Position numbers and translations under genes: made by a program
Notes under the pieces: generated by a model
Told to the model about the DNA's origin: nothing
Databases searched by the model: none
What the model saw: the letters and a program-made list of their open reading frames with translations, nothing else
In this document: piece by piece, positions 53,240 to 60,922 of the stretch
Layout: each line of letters opens with the position of its first letter
Position numbering within the stretch: position 1 is the first letter of the stretch
From: Planctomycetota bacterium
GTDB lineage: Bacteria > Planctomycetota > Phycisphaerae > Phycisphaerales > SM1A02
Direction: 5' to 3'
Assembly: GCA_009926625.1 (NCBI GenBank)
Contig: RFON01000002.1
Coordinates: forward strand, 79,686 to 143,685
DNA length: 64,000 nucleotides

Positions 53240-54313
53240 TCAGGCGTAGTGCGCGCCGAAGCGGTTCGAGATGAAATCGTCGAAGCGGAAGTCTTCCATC
53301 CGCACGAGTCCTGCGCTCGAACCCTTGCCCTGCGCCACGAGATCGACGATGGCACACACGCCCGCAGCGGTGGTGATCTGGATGGCGGTCCAGTGCTGTC
53401 CGCCGATGGAGCGAGCGCCGATCCGCTTGGCATAGGTGCTCTCGGTCAGTCGACCGTCCCGAATGCCCGTCGCGCTGACGAACACAACCACTTGGTCATC
53501 CCGCGTCGAGGGGATCGCCCGCTCAAGGATGCGCCGCAGTTCGTCGCGGTGCTCGCTCAGGCGGAGTTCCTGCAGCAGGAATCGCATCAGCCGTGCGTGA
53601 CCAGGGAAGCGGATGGTCTTGTAGTTCAGGTTGCGCACCTTGCCGCGCATCGAGTCCGCGAGCGTGCCAAGGCCGCCCGATGTGTTGAACGCTTCGAAAT
53701 CGATGCCATCAATGATGAGTCGCTCCACATGCTCGAGCGCCGGCACGCGCACGAGCGCGCCGTCCTGCACGGCTTCGCAGTCGTTGATGTACTCATTGAT
53801 CACGCCTTCCGTGGACCATGTCAGGTTGTAGCCCAGTTCGTTCGACGGCTGCATCGGAAGTGCGCCGACGCGCAGACGCAGCGTGTCGAGCGACGAGAAG
53901 GGATTGGCGAGGTGGTTCGCGGCGATGGTGATGAAGCCTGGCGCAAGCCCACACTGCGGAGCGAACACGGTGCGCGCATCGGCAGCGAGGTCGATCACCC
54001 GCTTGGTGACGGCAACATCCTCGGTCAGGTCGAAGTAGTGCGCTCCCGTCGCCTTGGCACAGGACGCGATGAGCGGGTTGCAGTGGAACGGTGCGCACGA
54101 CACCACCGCCCAAGCGCCAGAGAGCGCAGCGCGCACCTGCGCTTCGTTGCTGAAGTCGACGGCACTTCCGCTTCCCTTGGCAACCTGCGCGGCGGCCGTG
54201 GCTGCGGCAGCGTCGCTGTCGCCGATGTGCACCTGGTAGTCGCCACTCGTTCCGAGCAGGAACGCAACCATGCGCCCGATCTTTCCGCCGCCCAGCACCG
54301 TGATCTTCTTCAT
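53240..54313 (-). CDS. Saccharopine dehydrogenase-like oxidoreductase
   Basis: 357 residues. The Rossmann motif is ITVLGGGKIGRMVAFLLG, followed by WAVVSCAPFHCNPLIA, YFDLTEDVAVTK and PQCGLAPGFITIAANHL, as in saccharopine/lysine dehydrogenase-like proteins, with NLTWSTEGVINEYINDCEA next. It would reduce or oxidise an amino-acid adduct such as saccharopine or carboxynorspermidine. Its start overlaps the stop of the M3 peptidase gene by 4 bases, so it is the second gene of that pair. Confidence 0.87.
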   Translation of the reverse strand: MKKITVLGGGKIGRMVAFLLGTSGDYQVHIGDSDAAAATAAAQVAKGSGSAVDFSNEAQVRAALSGAWAVVSCAPFHCNPLIASCAKATGAHYFDLTEDVAVTKRVIDLAADARTVFAPQCGLAPGFITIAANHLANPFSSLDTLRLRVGALPMQPSNELGYNLTWSTEGVINEYINDCEAVQDGALVRVPALEHVERLIIDGIDFEAFNTSGGLGTLADSMRGKVRNLNYKTIRFPGHARLMRFLLQELRLSEHRDELRRILERAIPSTRDDQVVVFVSATGIRDGRLTESTYAKRIGARSIGGQHWTAIQITTAAGVCAIVDLVAQGKGSSAGLVRMEDFRFDDFISNRFGAHYA

Positions 54314-55992
54314 GCGGGCACCGTCTCCAGTTCAGACTGCACATCATCCATCAGTCGCTGGACCGTGGAAGCGCTGAAGTCGAAGGGCATGCCGGCTGCC
54401 TCGAACAGTGCGGGAAGCGGTCGCGATCCACCGAGTGAAAGCGCGCGCTTGTAGTTCGTGATTGCCCGAGCGGGATCGCGCCGCGACTGCGACCAGACCT
54501 GCAGCGCGCCGAGCTGCGCGATGCCGTACTCCACGTAGTAGAAGGGATTGCCGAAGAGGTGCAGCTGACGCTGCCACATCGCTTCGAGCGCAGGCTCCAA
54601 GCCGCTCCAGTCCACCTCGCCACCGAACCGCTGCTGCAGCGAGACCCACTCCCGCGTGCGCTCGTCGCGCGAATGCTTGGGATGCGTGTACACCCAGTGC
54701 TGGAATGCATCGATCGTGGCGATCCACGGCAGCATCCCCGCGAGCCCCTCGAGCAGGTCGCGCTTGGCCCGCGCTGCATCCACTTCCGAATAGAACTCGC
54801 CGAGCTGTGGGAAGGTGAGCAGTTCCATGCTCATCGACGCGACCTCCGCGAACTCGATCGGACTGCCGCGATAGGCGAGGAGCGGGTCGTGGCGGCTCAG
54901 CAGCGAATGGAATGCGTGCCCGGCCTCGTGCACCATCGTCACCACATCTCGCTGCAGTCCCGATGCGTTCATGAAGATGAACGGTGTTCGCGAGGACTGC
55001 CGCTGATACTGGTAGCCACCCGGCGCCTTTCCCTTGCGCGACTCCAGATCGAGGCATGCGCCCGAGCGCATCGTGTCGAAGAGCGCACCGAGTTCCGAAT
55101 CGAGCCGGTGGAACGCCCGCGACGAGCGCTGCACCAAATCGTCCGCGTCCGTGAAGGGTCGCAGCGGGGGGCGACCGTGCAGATCAACCTTCACATCCCA
55201 GGGGCGAAGCGAGGTGAGCCCGAGCGTACGAACGCGTTCGCGGTGAAGCCGCTGCAAGACGGGCATGCAGGTGCGTTCCACGGCATCATGGAAACGGGTG
55301 CAGTCCTCGGAGGTGTAATCGAAGCGGTGCATCCGCTGATGCTGGAAGTCGCGGAAGTCCTGGAAGCCCGCGTTCAATGCGATCTGGTGGCGGAGCGCCA
55401 CGAGCTTGTCGTAGATGGCGTCGATCTGCTCGCGGTCGCGCAGGCGTCGTTCAACCACGCATCGCCAAGAGGCTTCGCGAACGCCTCGGTCCGTGTCCTC
55501 GAGGTACTTCGCCATCTGCGGCAGGGTCTGCTCGCGACCGTCGTACACAACGGTCATCTCGCCGCTGATGCGGCTGTACTCCTGATCATGGGTCGTCGCC
55601 TCGGTTTGCAGCGGCACATTCTCGGCGCGGAAGAGTCGGACTTCCTGGCGCACCCCACGCAGGTAAGTGCCGTACCGATTCGCATCGAGCTGCGCGGCAA
55701 ACGGGCTCTCTGCGATGCGTCGATCGAGTTCGAATCCAACCTTCTTGAGCTGCGGTTCCACCTGCTGCACGAAATCAAGGAACGCCTTCTGGCGCGCCGG
55801 ATCATCCGTGTGGCAGGTCATCGCGATGTAGAGGTTGGCTTGCGCCTCGTCGGCGGCTGCGTCAAGGTCGCTGCGGTCGAGGATCAACTGCTCGAGGTCG
55901 GACGCGCTTGTGATCGCGCGCTGCTGCAGCTGCGCATAGAGCGGTTCGAGCTGTTCCCAGCGCGTGGGGTCGAGTTGAGCGGGCAATTCCAT
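54310..55992 (-). CDS. M3-family oligoendopeptidase (PepF-like)
   Basis: 560 residues. The zinc motif HEAGH is in TMVHEAGHAFHSLLSRH and the third ligand Glu in PIEFAEVASMSMELL. The rest is helical, as in oligoendopeptidase F and thimet-like enzymes. It starts MELPAQLDPTRWEQLEPLY and has no signal, so it acts on short peptides in the cytosol. The ATG at 55992 is used because homology begins there. The pairing with an amino-acid dehydrogenase-like gene suggests shared control of peptide or lysine use. Confidence 0.9.
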   Translation of the reverse strand: MELPAQLDPTRWEQLEPLYAQLQQRAITSASDLEQLILDRSDLDAAADEAQANLYIAMTCHTDDPARQKAFLDFVQQVEPQLKKVGFELDRRIAESPFAAQLDANRYGTYLRGVRQEVRLFRAENVPLQTEATTHDQEYSRISGEMTVVYDGREQTLPQMAKYLEDTDRGVREASWRCVVERRLRDREQIDAIYDKLVALRHQIALNAGFQDFRDFQHQRMHRFDYTSEDCTRFHDAVERTCMPVLQRLHRERVRTLGLTSLRPWDVKVDLHGRPPLRPFTDADDLVQRSSRAFHRLDSELGALFDTMRSGACLDLESRKGKAPGGYQYQRQSSRTPFIFMNASGLQRDVVTMVHEAGHAFHSLLSRHDPLLAYRGSPIEFAEVASMSMELLTFPQLGEFYSEVDAARAKRDLLEGLAGMLPWIATIDAFQHWVYTHPKHSRDERTREWVSLQQRFGGEVDWSGLEPALEAMWQRQLHLFGNPFYYVEYGIAQLGALQVWSQSRRDPARAITNYKRALSLGGSRPLPALFEAAGMPFDFSASTVQRLMDDVQSELETVPA

Positions 55993-56002
55993 GGGCGGAG
56001 GA

Positions 56003-56941
56003 TCATAGAGTTCGGGACGGGAGCGCGCCGTCACGAATCGCCGGGTTCCCGCATGTGCGCACGGCGACTGCCGGCAATGCCAACTTCGATGCGCAGTGCG
56101 ACGCCACCGCCTGCGCATGCATCTCATCGGAACACACGACGAAGAGGCTGGAACCACTGCCGCACACATGCACAGGCAGTTCCGTCAGAACGCCAATCTC
56201 CTCCATATCGTCCGCGATGGTCGGCGCGATGTCTTGCGCGGGTCCCGCGAGATCGTTGAAGGGATCGGCGGGGCCCATCGACGCACGCGATGCGAGCGTC
56301 TGCACCGCATCGGTGCGGAGGGCTGGCGCCTTCACACAGCGGTCAAACTGGCGGTATACATCGGCCGTCGGGCACGCCACATCGGGGAAGAACAGGACGG
56401 CGTGCAGTTCCGGCGGTTCGCCAAGCAGTTGGATGTCGCCACCCGTTCCACCGACGAGCGCAGAGCCGCCAGCGACAAGGAACGGCACATCGCTGCCGAT
56501 GTTGGCCGCGAGCCCGCGGAGATCGTTGTCGCCAATGTGCAACTCGAACAGCGCATTCATCGCGCGCAGCATGGCCGCGGCATCGCTCGAGCCGCCGCCA
56601 AGCCCGCCACCGATGGGGATGCGCTTCTCAACGCGCACCTTGACCGGCAGTTCGCGTCCGACGAATGCTTCGAGCTGATCATGTGCTCGGTTGACGAGGT
56701 CCTTCGAGATGGACCAGTCGATGTCGCGGCGGCGAAGGGCATCACAGTGCCAGACGGTGGCGAACAGCGAGAAACTGCCCGCTGGGAGCCGTTCCAAGTG
56801 GAGGTCATCGAAGAGATCGACCGTCACCATCCAACTGCTGATGGGATGCATCCCGTTCATGCTTGGAGCGCCGACGGACAACGCCAGATTCAACTTGGCG
56901 GGGGCCTGCACGAACAGCGAAGCGGACATGCACGGAATCAT
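56003..56941 (-). CDS. ispE: 4-diphosphocytidyl-2-C-methyl-D-erythritol kinase
   Basis: 312 residues from ATG 56941 (or 308 from 56929). IspE phosphorylates CDP-ME in the MEP isoprenoid pathway. GHMP kinase motifs: VQAPAKLNLALSVG at the start, PIGGGLGGGSSDAAAMLRA as the ATP loop, GSDVPFLVAGGSALVGGTGG and VCGSGSSLFVVCS. It is divergent from the nuclease gene, and a -10 box 9 bases before 56941 favours the longer start. It ends 10 bases before the M3 peptidase start on the same strand, so the three genes may form one unit. Confidence 0.94.
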   Translation of the reverse strand: MIPCMSASLFVQAPAKLNLALSVGAPSMNGMHPISSWMVTVDLFDDLHLERLPAGSFSLFATVWHCDALRRRDIDWSISKDLVNRAHDQLEAFVGRELPVKVRVEKRIPIGGGLGGGSSDAAAMLRAMNALFELHIGDNDLRGLAANIGSDVPFLVAGGSALVGGTGGDIQLLGEPPELHAVLFFPDVACPTADVYRQFDRCVKAPALRTDAVQTLASRASMGPADPFNDLAGPAQDIAPTIADDMEEIGVLTELPVHVCGSGSSLFVVCSDEMHAQAVASHCASKLALPAVAVRTCGNPAIRDGALPSRTL

Positions 56942-56950
56942 AGGACGCAG

Positions 56951-56960
56951 TCGGTACCTT
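56951..56960. promoter_or_regulatory. Overlapping divergent -10 elements (ispE / S1-P1 nuclease)
   Basis: TCGGTACCTT holds TACCTT on the plus strand (56955-60, 10 bases before ATG 56971) and TACCGA on the minus strand (56956-51, 9 bases before ATG 56941). It is centred on a GGTACC palindrome in the 29 bases between the two start codons. Confidence 0.35.
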
Positions 56961-56970
56961 TCCCGATGCG

Positions 56971-57900
56971 ATGAGCAGATCACCTTCCATGTCGGCGCGT
57001 CTGGCAATTGCTTTGTTGGCAGCAGCGTGTGTTGGGTCATCGTGTTTGGCGTGGGGCGAGGACGGACACCGCATCGTGGGCGCGCTTGCCATGGAGCGCC
57101 TCTCGCCCGAGGCGCGCGCGTCGGTGATCGAACTCCTCGGCAACGACGACCTTGCCACGGCAGGGTTGTGGGCAGACCAGATTCGCGGCGATGCATCATG
57201 GGACTGGGCAAAGCCGCTGCACTATGTGAATCTCCCGCGCGACGATTCGGTGTTCGACGCGGCGCGCGATTGCCCCGAGGGACAGTGTGTGGTCGCGGCC
57301 ATTCCGCGCTTTCTTGCGGTCGCCGCGGACACGTCGCGCCCCATCGCCGAGCGCCGCGATGCGCTCCGCTTTGCGATCCACTTCATTGGCGATTTGCATC
57401 AGCCATTGCATGCGGGATACAAGGATGACCTCGGCGGGAATCGCATCCAGGTGACTGCATTTGGCGACATTCGCACCAACCTTCACGCGCTGTGGGACAG
57501 CGTGCTGATCCGCGATCGAATCGCAGGCGACTGGCAGGCTCTTGCGCAGTCGCTTCGCGGCGCGATCACGCCGGCGTTGGCAGCCGAGTGGGCGTCGCAG
57601 GCGGATGCCGCTGCATGGGCAAACGAGTCCGCGTGCATCACGCGCGTCATCTACCTCGAACTGCCCGCCGACGCGAAGGTCGGCGCCGATTACGCACGAT
57701 CGAACATGCCCACGGTCGAACGCCGACTGTCGATGGCAGGGGTGCGCCTGGCGCACGCGATCAACGCGGCCTTCAAGGTTCCCGCGGCGGTTTCAGGGAA
57801 CAGGTCCCCAGCGCCCGAGCAGGATGGTCAAGTCGGTCCCGCCGACCGTTCCGTCCCCGTCAATGTCCCCAGCGGGGGGGTTGGTGGCGCCCCACGCTGA
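56971..57900 (+). CDS. S1/P1-type zinc nuclease, exported
   Basis: 309 residues. A signal peptide (LAIALLAAACVGSSCLA) would leave Trp as mature residue 1, as needed for the trinuclear zinc site. All ligand positions are visible: WGEDGH (Trp and His), LWADQIRG (Asp), LHYVNLP (His), HFIGDLHQPLH (His, Asp, His) and NLHALWD (His, Asp). It degrades single-stranded DNA and RNA outside the cell, perhaps to gain phosphate or nucleosides. The last 36 residues (SGNRSPAPEQDG onward) are non-homologous and antisense to the dockerin repeats of the convergent gene. Confidence 0.93.
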   Translation: MSRSPSMSARLAIALLAAACVGSSCLAWGEDGHRIVGALAMERLSPEARASVIELLGNDDLATAGLWADQIRGDASWDWAKPLHYVNLPRDDSVFDAARDCPEGQCVVAAIPRFLAVAADTSRPIAERRDALRFAIHFIGDLHQPLHAGYKDDLGGNRIQVTAFGDIRTNLHALWDSVLIRDRIAGDWQALAQSLRGAITPALAAEWASQADAAAWANESACITRVIYLELPADAKVGADYARSNMPTVERRLSMAGVRLAHAINAAFKVPAAVSGNRSPAPEQDGQVGPADRSVPVNVPSGGVGGAPR

Positions 57901-59463
57901 AAGGATCAAGGAGAGATCCGTGCCCCCGATCGCGCCGTTGAGGTCGAAGTCGCCGTAAGCAATCTCGCATGCGTCCAGCTTGCCGTCGCTGTCGCTGTCG
58001 CCGATGCCATCGGCGAGATCACACGAGTCGGGTCGACCGTTCTCGTTGCAGTCCGTGGAGATGCCCGATGCAATGTCTTCATCATCCGGAACTCCATTGC
58101 CGTTGCAATCGGGCGGCAGCAGGTTGAACACCGACGCAGAGCCCTGGTTTTCTCGCAGCGGGCTGCCGATGTCCTCGCCGTTTGCCCCGATGAGTGCAGT
58201 CGTGCCGAACACGGCGACCGCGTTGCCGAAAACCCGCCCAGTCTGACCATCCGCGCCAGCAATGCGCGCCTGCTGCGCCCATGTCGCGGTGCCCGATTGG
58301 GAGAAGAAGTACGCCGATCCGACATCCGCATAAGAGGTAGGACTGCCATCGACCGTGCCATCGTCATTCGGTGCGCCGCAGACGGCGATGTCACCTTGGA
58401 TCGCGAGGAACGTGCCGAAGTTGTCCCCAGCCGCACCATCCGATGCGACCAACTTCGCTTCCTGGAGCCAACTGGATGTTCCCGAAAGTTGGAACACATA
58501 GGCGGAGCCGCGATCAATGACCGATCCGATGTCGTCGGTCGGCGCGCCCACCAAGCATTGATTGCCATAGAGGCAGACTGCGTAACCGAAGTAGTCCGAT
58601 GCAACGCCGTCGTTCGCGACGAGCTTCGCTTCCTGCGTCCACACGCCGGTTGTTCCGCGGCGCCACATGTAAGACGACCCGCGGTACTGCGCGCCCGCGA
58701 TCGTGTCGAAAGGCGCACCGATGAGCGCACGGTCGCCGTACGCCGAAACGGACCATCCGAAGTTCTCGAGCGCCCCGGCATCGGTGCCCGTCACGGCGAG
58801 CTGCCCTTCGCTTGCCCAGGTGCCCGACGTGTTGCGCTTGAAGACATACACAGAGCCTTGATCCTGCAGCGAGCCCACATCATTCAGCGGCGAGCCAACC
58901 AACGCGAGATCGCCGAAGGAACTGCCGCCGAGAGCCGTGTTGGTGATCGACACCGATGCACCAAGGGAGTCGTTTGCCGCCGCATCCGTCGCCACCAGTT
59001 TCGTGATCTGCGACCAGGTGCCGTTTGTGTTCCGCTTGAAGATGTAGGCAGATCCCTGATCGACAAGCGAGATGTCGTCGAAGGGCGCGCCAACCACGAT
59101 GGTGTCGGCGTAGATCGCCACCGCATAGCCGAAGGCATCACTCGTCACCCCATCGGATGCGACAAGCTTCGCCTCGAAGGTCCACTGCCCCTGCGCGTTC
59201 TTCCGATAGACATTCGCTGAGCCGCGATCTGCCTGCGGACTGTCGTCGTAACGGAGACCCACGACGGCGATGTCTGGTTCCGCACCAGTGATCCCTGCGA
59301 GGTTGGACATTGCGACGGCGTTGCCAAACTGATCGCCCGCGGCACCGTCGGTCGCCACCAACTTGTTGGCAAGGACTGGAGGAATCGCGTTCGCAGTGGA
59401 CACCGTTACGGAAAGTCCGAGCAGCGAAACGATCAGGCATCGTGGGTGGGGCATGGTGCGCAT
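57793..59463 (-). CDS. FG-GAP repeat secreted protein with dockerin-type end
   Basis: 556 residues. A signal peptide (CLIVSLLGLSVTVSTANA) is followed by about seven copies of a propeller blade of about 55 residues, each with KLVASDG..GD.FGYAV..YGD..LVGAP.DD and a RGSAYVF strand (for example GAPFDDISLVDQGSAYIFKR). A Ca-loop linker with CNGNGVPDDEDIASG and CNENGRPDSCDLADG follows, then two dockerin-like loops DFDLNGAIGGTDLSLILSAW and DIDGDGTVGGTDLTILLGRW. Secreted planctomycete surface proteins of this type are common. The start is ATG 59463 or 59454. The 3' end overlaps the nuclease by 108 bases. Confidence 0.9.
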   Translation of the reverse strand: MRTMPHPRCLIVSLLGLSVTVSTANAIPPVLANKLVATDGAAGDQFGNAVAMSNLAGITGAEPDIAVVGLRYDDSPQADRGSANVYRKNAQGQWTFEAKLVASDGVTSDAFGYAVAIYADTIVVGAPFDDISLVDQGSAYIFKRNTNGTWSQITKLVATDAAANDSLGASVSITNTALGGSSFGDLALVGSPLNDVGSLQDQGSVYVFKRNTSGTWASEGQLAVTGTDAGALENFGWSVSAYGDRALIGAPFDTIAGAQYRGSSYMWRRGTTGVWTQEAKLVANDGVASDYFGYAVCLYGNQCLVGAPTDDIGSVIDRGSAYVFQLSGTSSWLQEAKLVASDGAAGDNFGTFLAIQGDIAVCGAPNDDGTVDGSPTSYADVGSAYFFSQSGTATWAQQARIAGADGQTGRVFGNAVAVFGTTALIGANGEDIGSPLRENQGSASVFNLLPPDCNGNGVPDDEDIASGISTDCNENGRPDSCDLADGIGDSDSDGKLDACEIAYGDFDLNGAIGGTDLSLILSAWGATNPPAGDIDGDGTVGGTDLTILLGRWGPVP

Positions 59464-59604
59464 CGGTGACTCGTTGGGCGGCGCAGTTTCGCATCTCGTT
59501 GGGGAAACTCCAAGCGAATCCGCTCTCGATTTGCGTTTTTCCGAGAAATGGGGAGCGCAGGAGCCCGTTCAAGGGTGCAAATGGGCGGCCCCTTTGCGGA
59601 CGCA

Positions 59605-59610
59605 TACGAT
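59605..59610 (+). promoter_or_regulatory. Putative short-leader -10 element of nadA
   Basis: TACGAT lies 8 bases before GTG 59619. There is no Shine-Dalgarno. The -35 region is not recognisable. Confidence 0.3.
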
Positions 59611-59618
59611 TCAACCTA

Positions 59619-60836
59619 GTGCTGTGGCAGCCCACCATCTGCGATTCATATCGAGCAGCCACGCCGACCGAGCTGCACGATCGCATCGAGGCGCGGCGGC
59701 GCGAGTTGGGGAATCGCCTGTTGATTCTTGGGCACCATTATCAACAGGATGAAGTGATCGCCCACGCCGATCTCACGGGGGACAGTCTGAAGTTGAGTCA
59801 GGCCGCGGCAGTGGAGGCTGCGCGGCGCGGGACGGAGTTCATCGTCTTCTGCGGCGTGCACTTCATGGCGGAGACCGCCGACATTCTCACGCCCGAGGGC
59901 GTTCGCGTGATACTTCCTGATCTCGGTGCGGGATGTTCCATGGCGGACATGGCTGCCTACGACGATGCGCTCGATGCGTGGGAGTTCATCGACACCGCCG
60001 TGAGCGCCGGACGCGAGAAGCGTCGAGTGGTTCCCATCACCTATGTGAACTCAAGCGCTGCGATCAAGGCATTCGTCGGCTCGCACGGCGGTGCATGCTG
60101 CACGAGTTCGAATGCTCGCGCGGTCTTTGAGTGGGCGCTCCGCGGCGGCGAACGAGCGCGTGAGAAAGGCGAACGAATCCTGGTGCTGTTCCTGCCCGAC
60201 CAGCACCTTGGGCGCAACACGGCGCATGCGTGTGGACTCGTGAGCGAGATCGATGCACGCGTGACCGGCAAGCCTGCGCAGATGGCGCTGTGGGATCCGA
60301 AGCGTGCCCATGGTGGGATCACGGCGGAGGCGGTGCGCCATGTCGATGTGCTGCTCTGGGCCGGGCACTGCAGTGTGCACAAGCTGTTCCGTCCCGAGCA
60401 TGTCGAGGCAGTGCGCGCTCGCGCCGATGGCACGCGCGTCCTCGTCCACCCCGAATGCATGCAGGAAGTCGTCGATGCGGCTGATCTCTCGGGGTCCACG
60501 GAGTTCATCATTCGCACGCTCGAGGCTTCACCCGCGGGCACTCGCTGGTCAGTGGCGACCGAAGTGCACCTCGTCGCGCGTCTGGCGCGTGCGGCCGCGG
60601 AGCGGGGCGTTCATGTGGAACTCCTGTCGGGCTGCCAGTGCCTCTGCACGACCATGTACCGCATCGACCAACCGCATCTCGCCTGGGCACTCGACTCGCT
60701 TGCGAAAGGCAGTGTGGTAAACGAGATTCGCGTTCATCCCGAGGCGCGCGCGCTTGCGCGAGGTGCGCTCGATCGGATGCTTTCGCTCACCGCTCCGAGC
60801 GCGGCCCGCAGCACAGCCAATGACCTCGTCGACTGA
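59619..60836 (+). CDS. nadA: Quinolinate synthase
   Basis: 405 residues from GTG 59619. NadA joins iminoaspartate and DHAP to quinolinate for NAD synthesis using a [4Fe-4S] cluster. The three cluster Cys are in VFCGVHFMAET, LLWAGHCSVH and LSGCQCLC; DLGAGCSMADMA, VTYVNSSAAIKAF-like and HPECMQEVV are also typical. The start RELGNRLLILGHHYQQDE matches the family, and GTG 59619 sits about 30 residues before it. nadB and nadC are not adjacent. Confidence 0.95.
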   Translation: MLWQPTICDSYRAATPTELHDRIEARRRELGNRLLILGHHYQQDEVIAHADLTGDSLKLSQAAAVEAARRGTEFIVFCGVHFMAETADILTPEGVRVILPDLGAGCSMADMAAYDDALDAWEFIDTAVSAGREKRRVVPITYVNSSAAIKAFVGSHGGACCTSSNARAVFEWALRGGERAREKGERILVLFLPDQHLGRNTAHACGLVSEIDARVTGKPAQMALWDPKRAHGGITAEAVRHVDVLLWAGHCSVHKLFRPEHVEAVRARADGTRVLVHPECMQEVVDAADLSGSTEFIIRTLEASPAGTRWSVATEVHLVARLARAAAERGVHVELLSGCQCLCTTMYRIDQPHLAWALDSLAKGSVVNEIRVHPEARALARGALDRMLSLTAPSAARSTANDLVD

Positions 60837-60906
60837 AGCGGCGTGATCGCGCGGTGCAGCGCGCGATGGGGACGCGCACACTGCATGAGGCGCAAGTGTG
60901 CGGGGA

Positions 60907-60912
60907 TACACT
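60907..60912 (+). promoter_or_regulatory. Putative short-leader -10 element
   Basis: TACACT lies 10 bases before ATG 60923, without a Shine-Dalgarno. Confidence 0.3.
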
Positions 60913-60922
60913 CACCGCTCCC

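Noticed and set aside
53249..54454. Plus-strand frame of 401 codons
   Set aside because: It is antisense to the saccharopine-dehydrogenase-like gene and shows no recognisable motif.
54559..56259. Plus-strand frame of 566 codons
   Set aside because: It is antisense to the M3 peptidase gene, which has HEAGH and family motifs; the plus reading has shadow composition.
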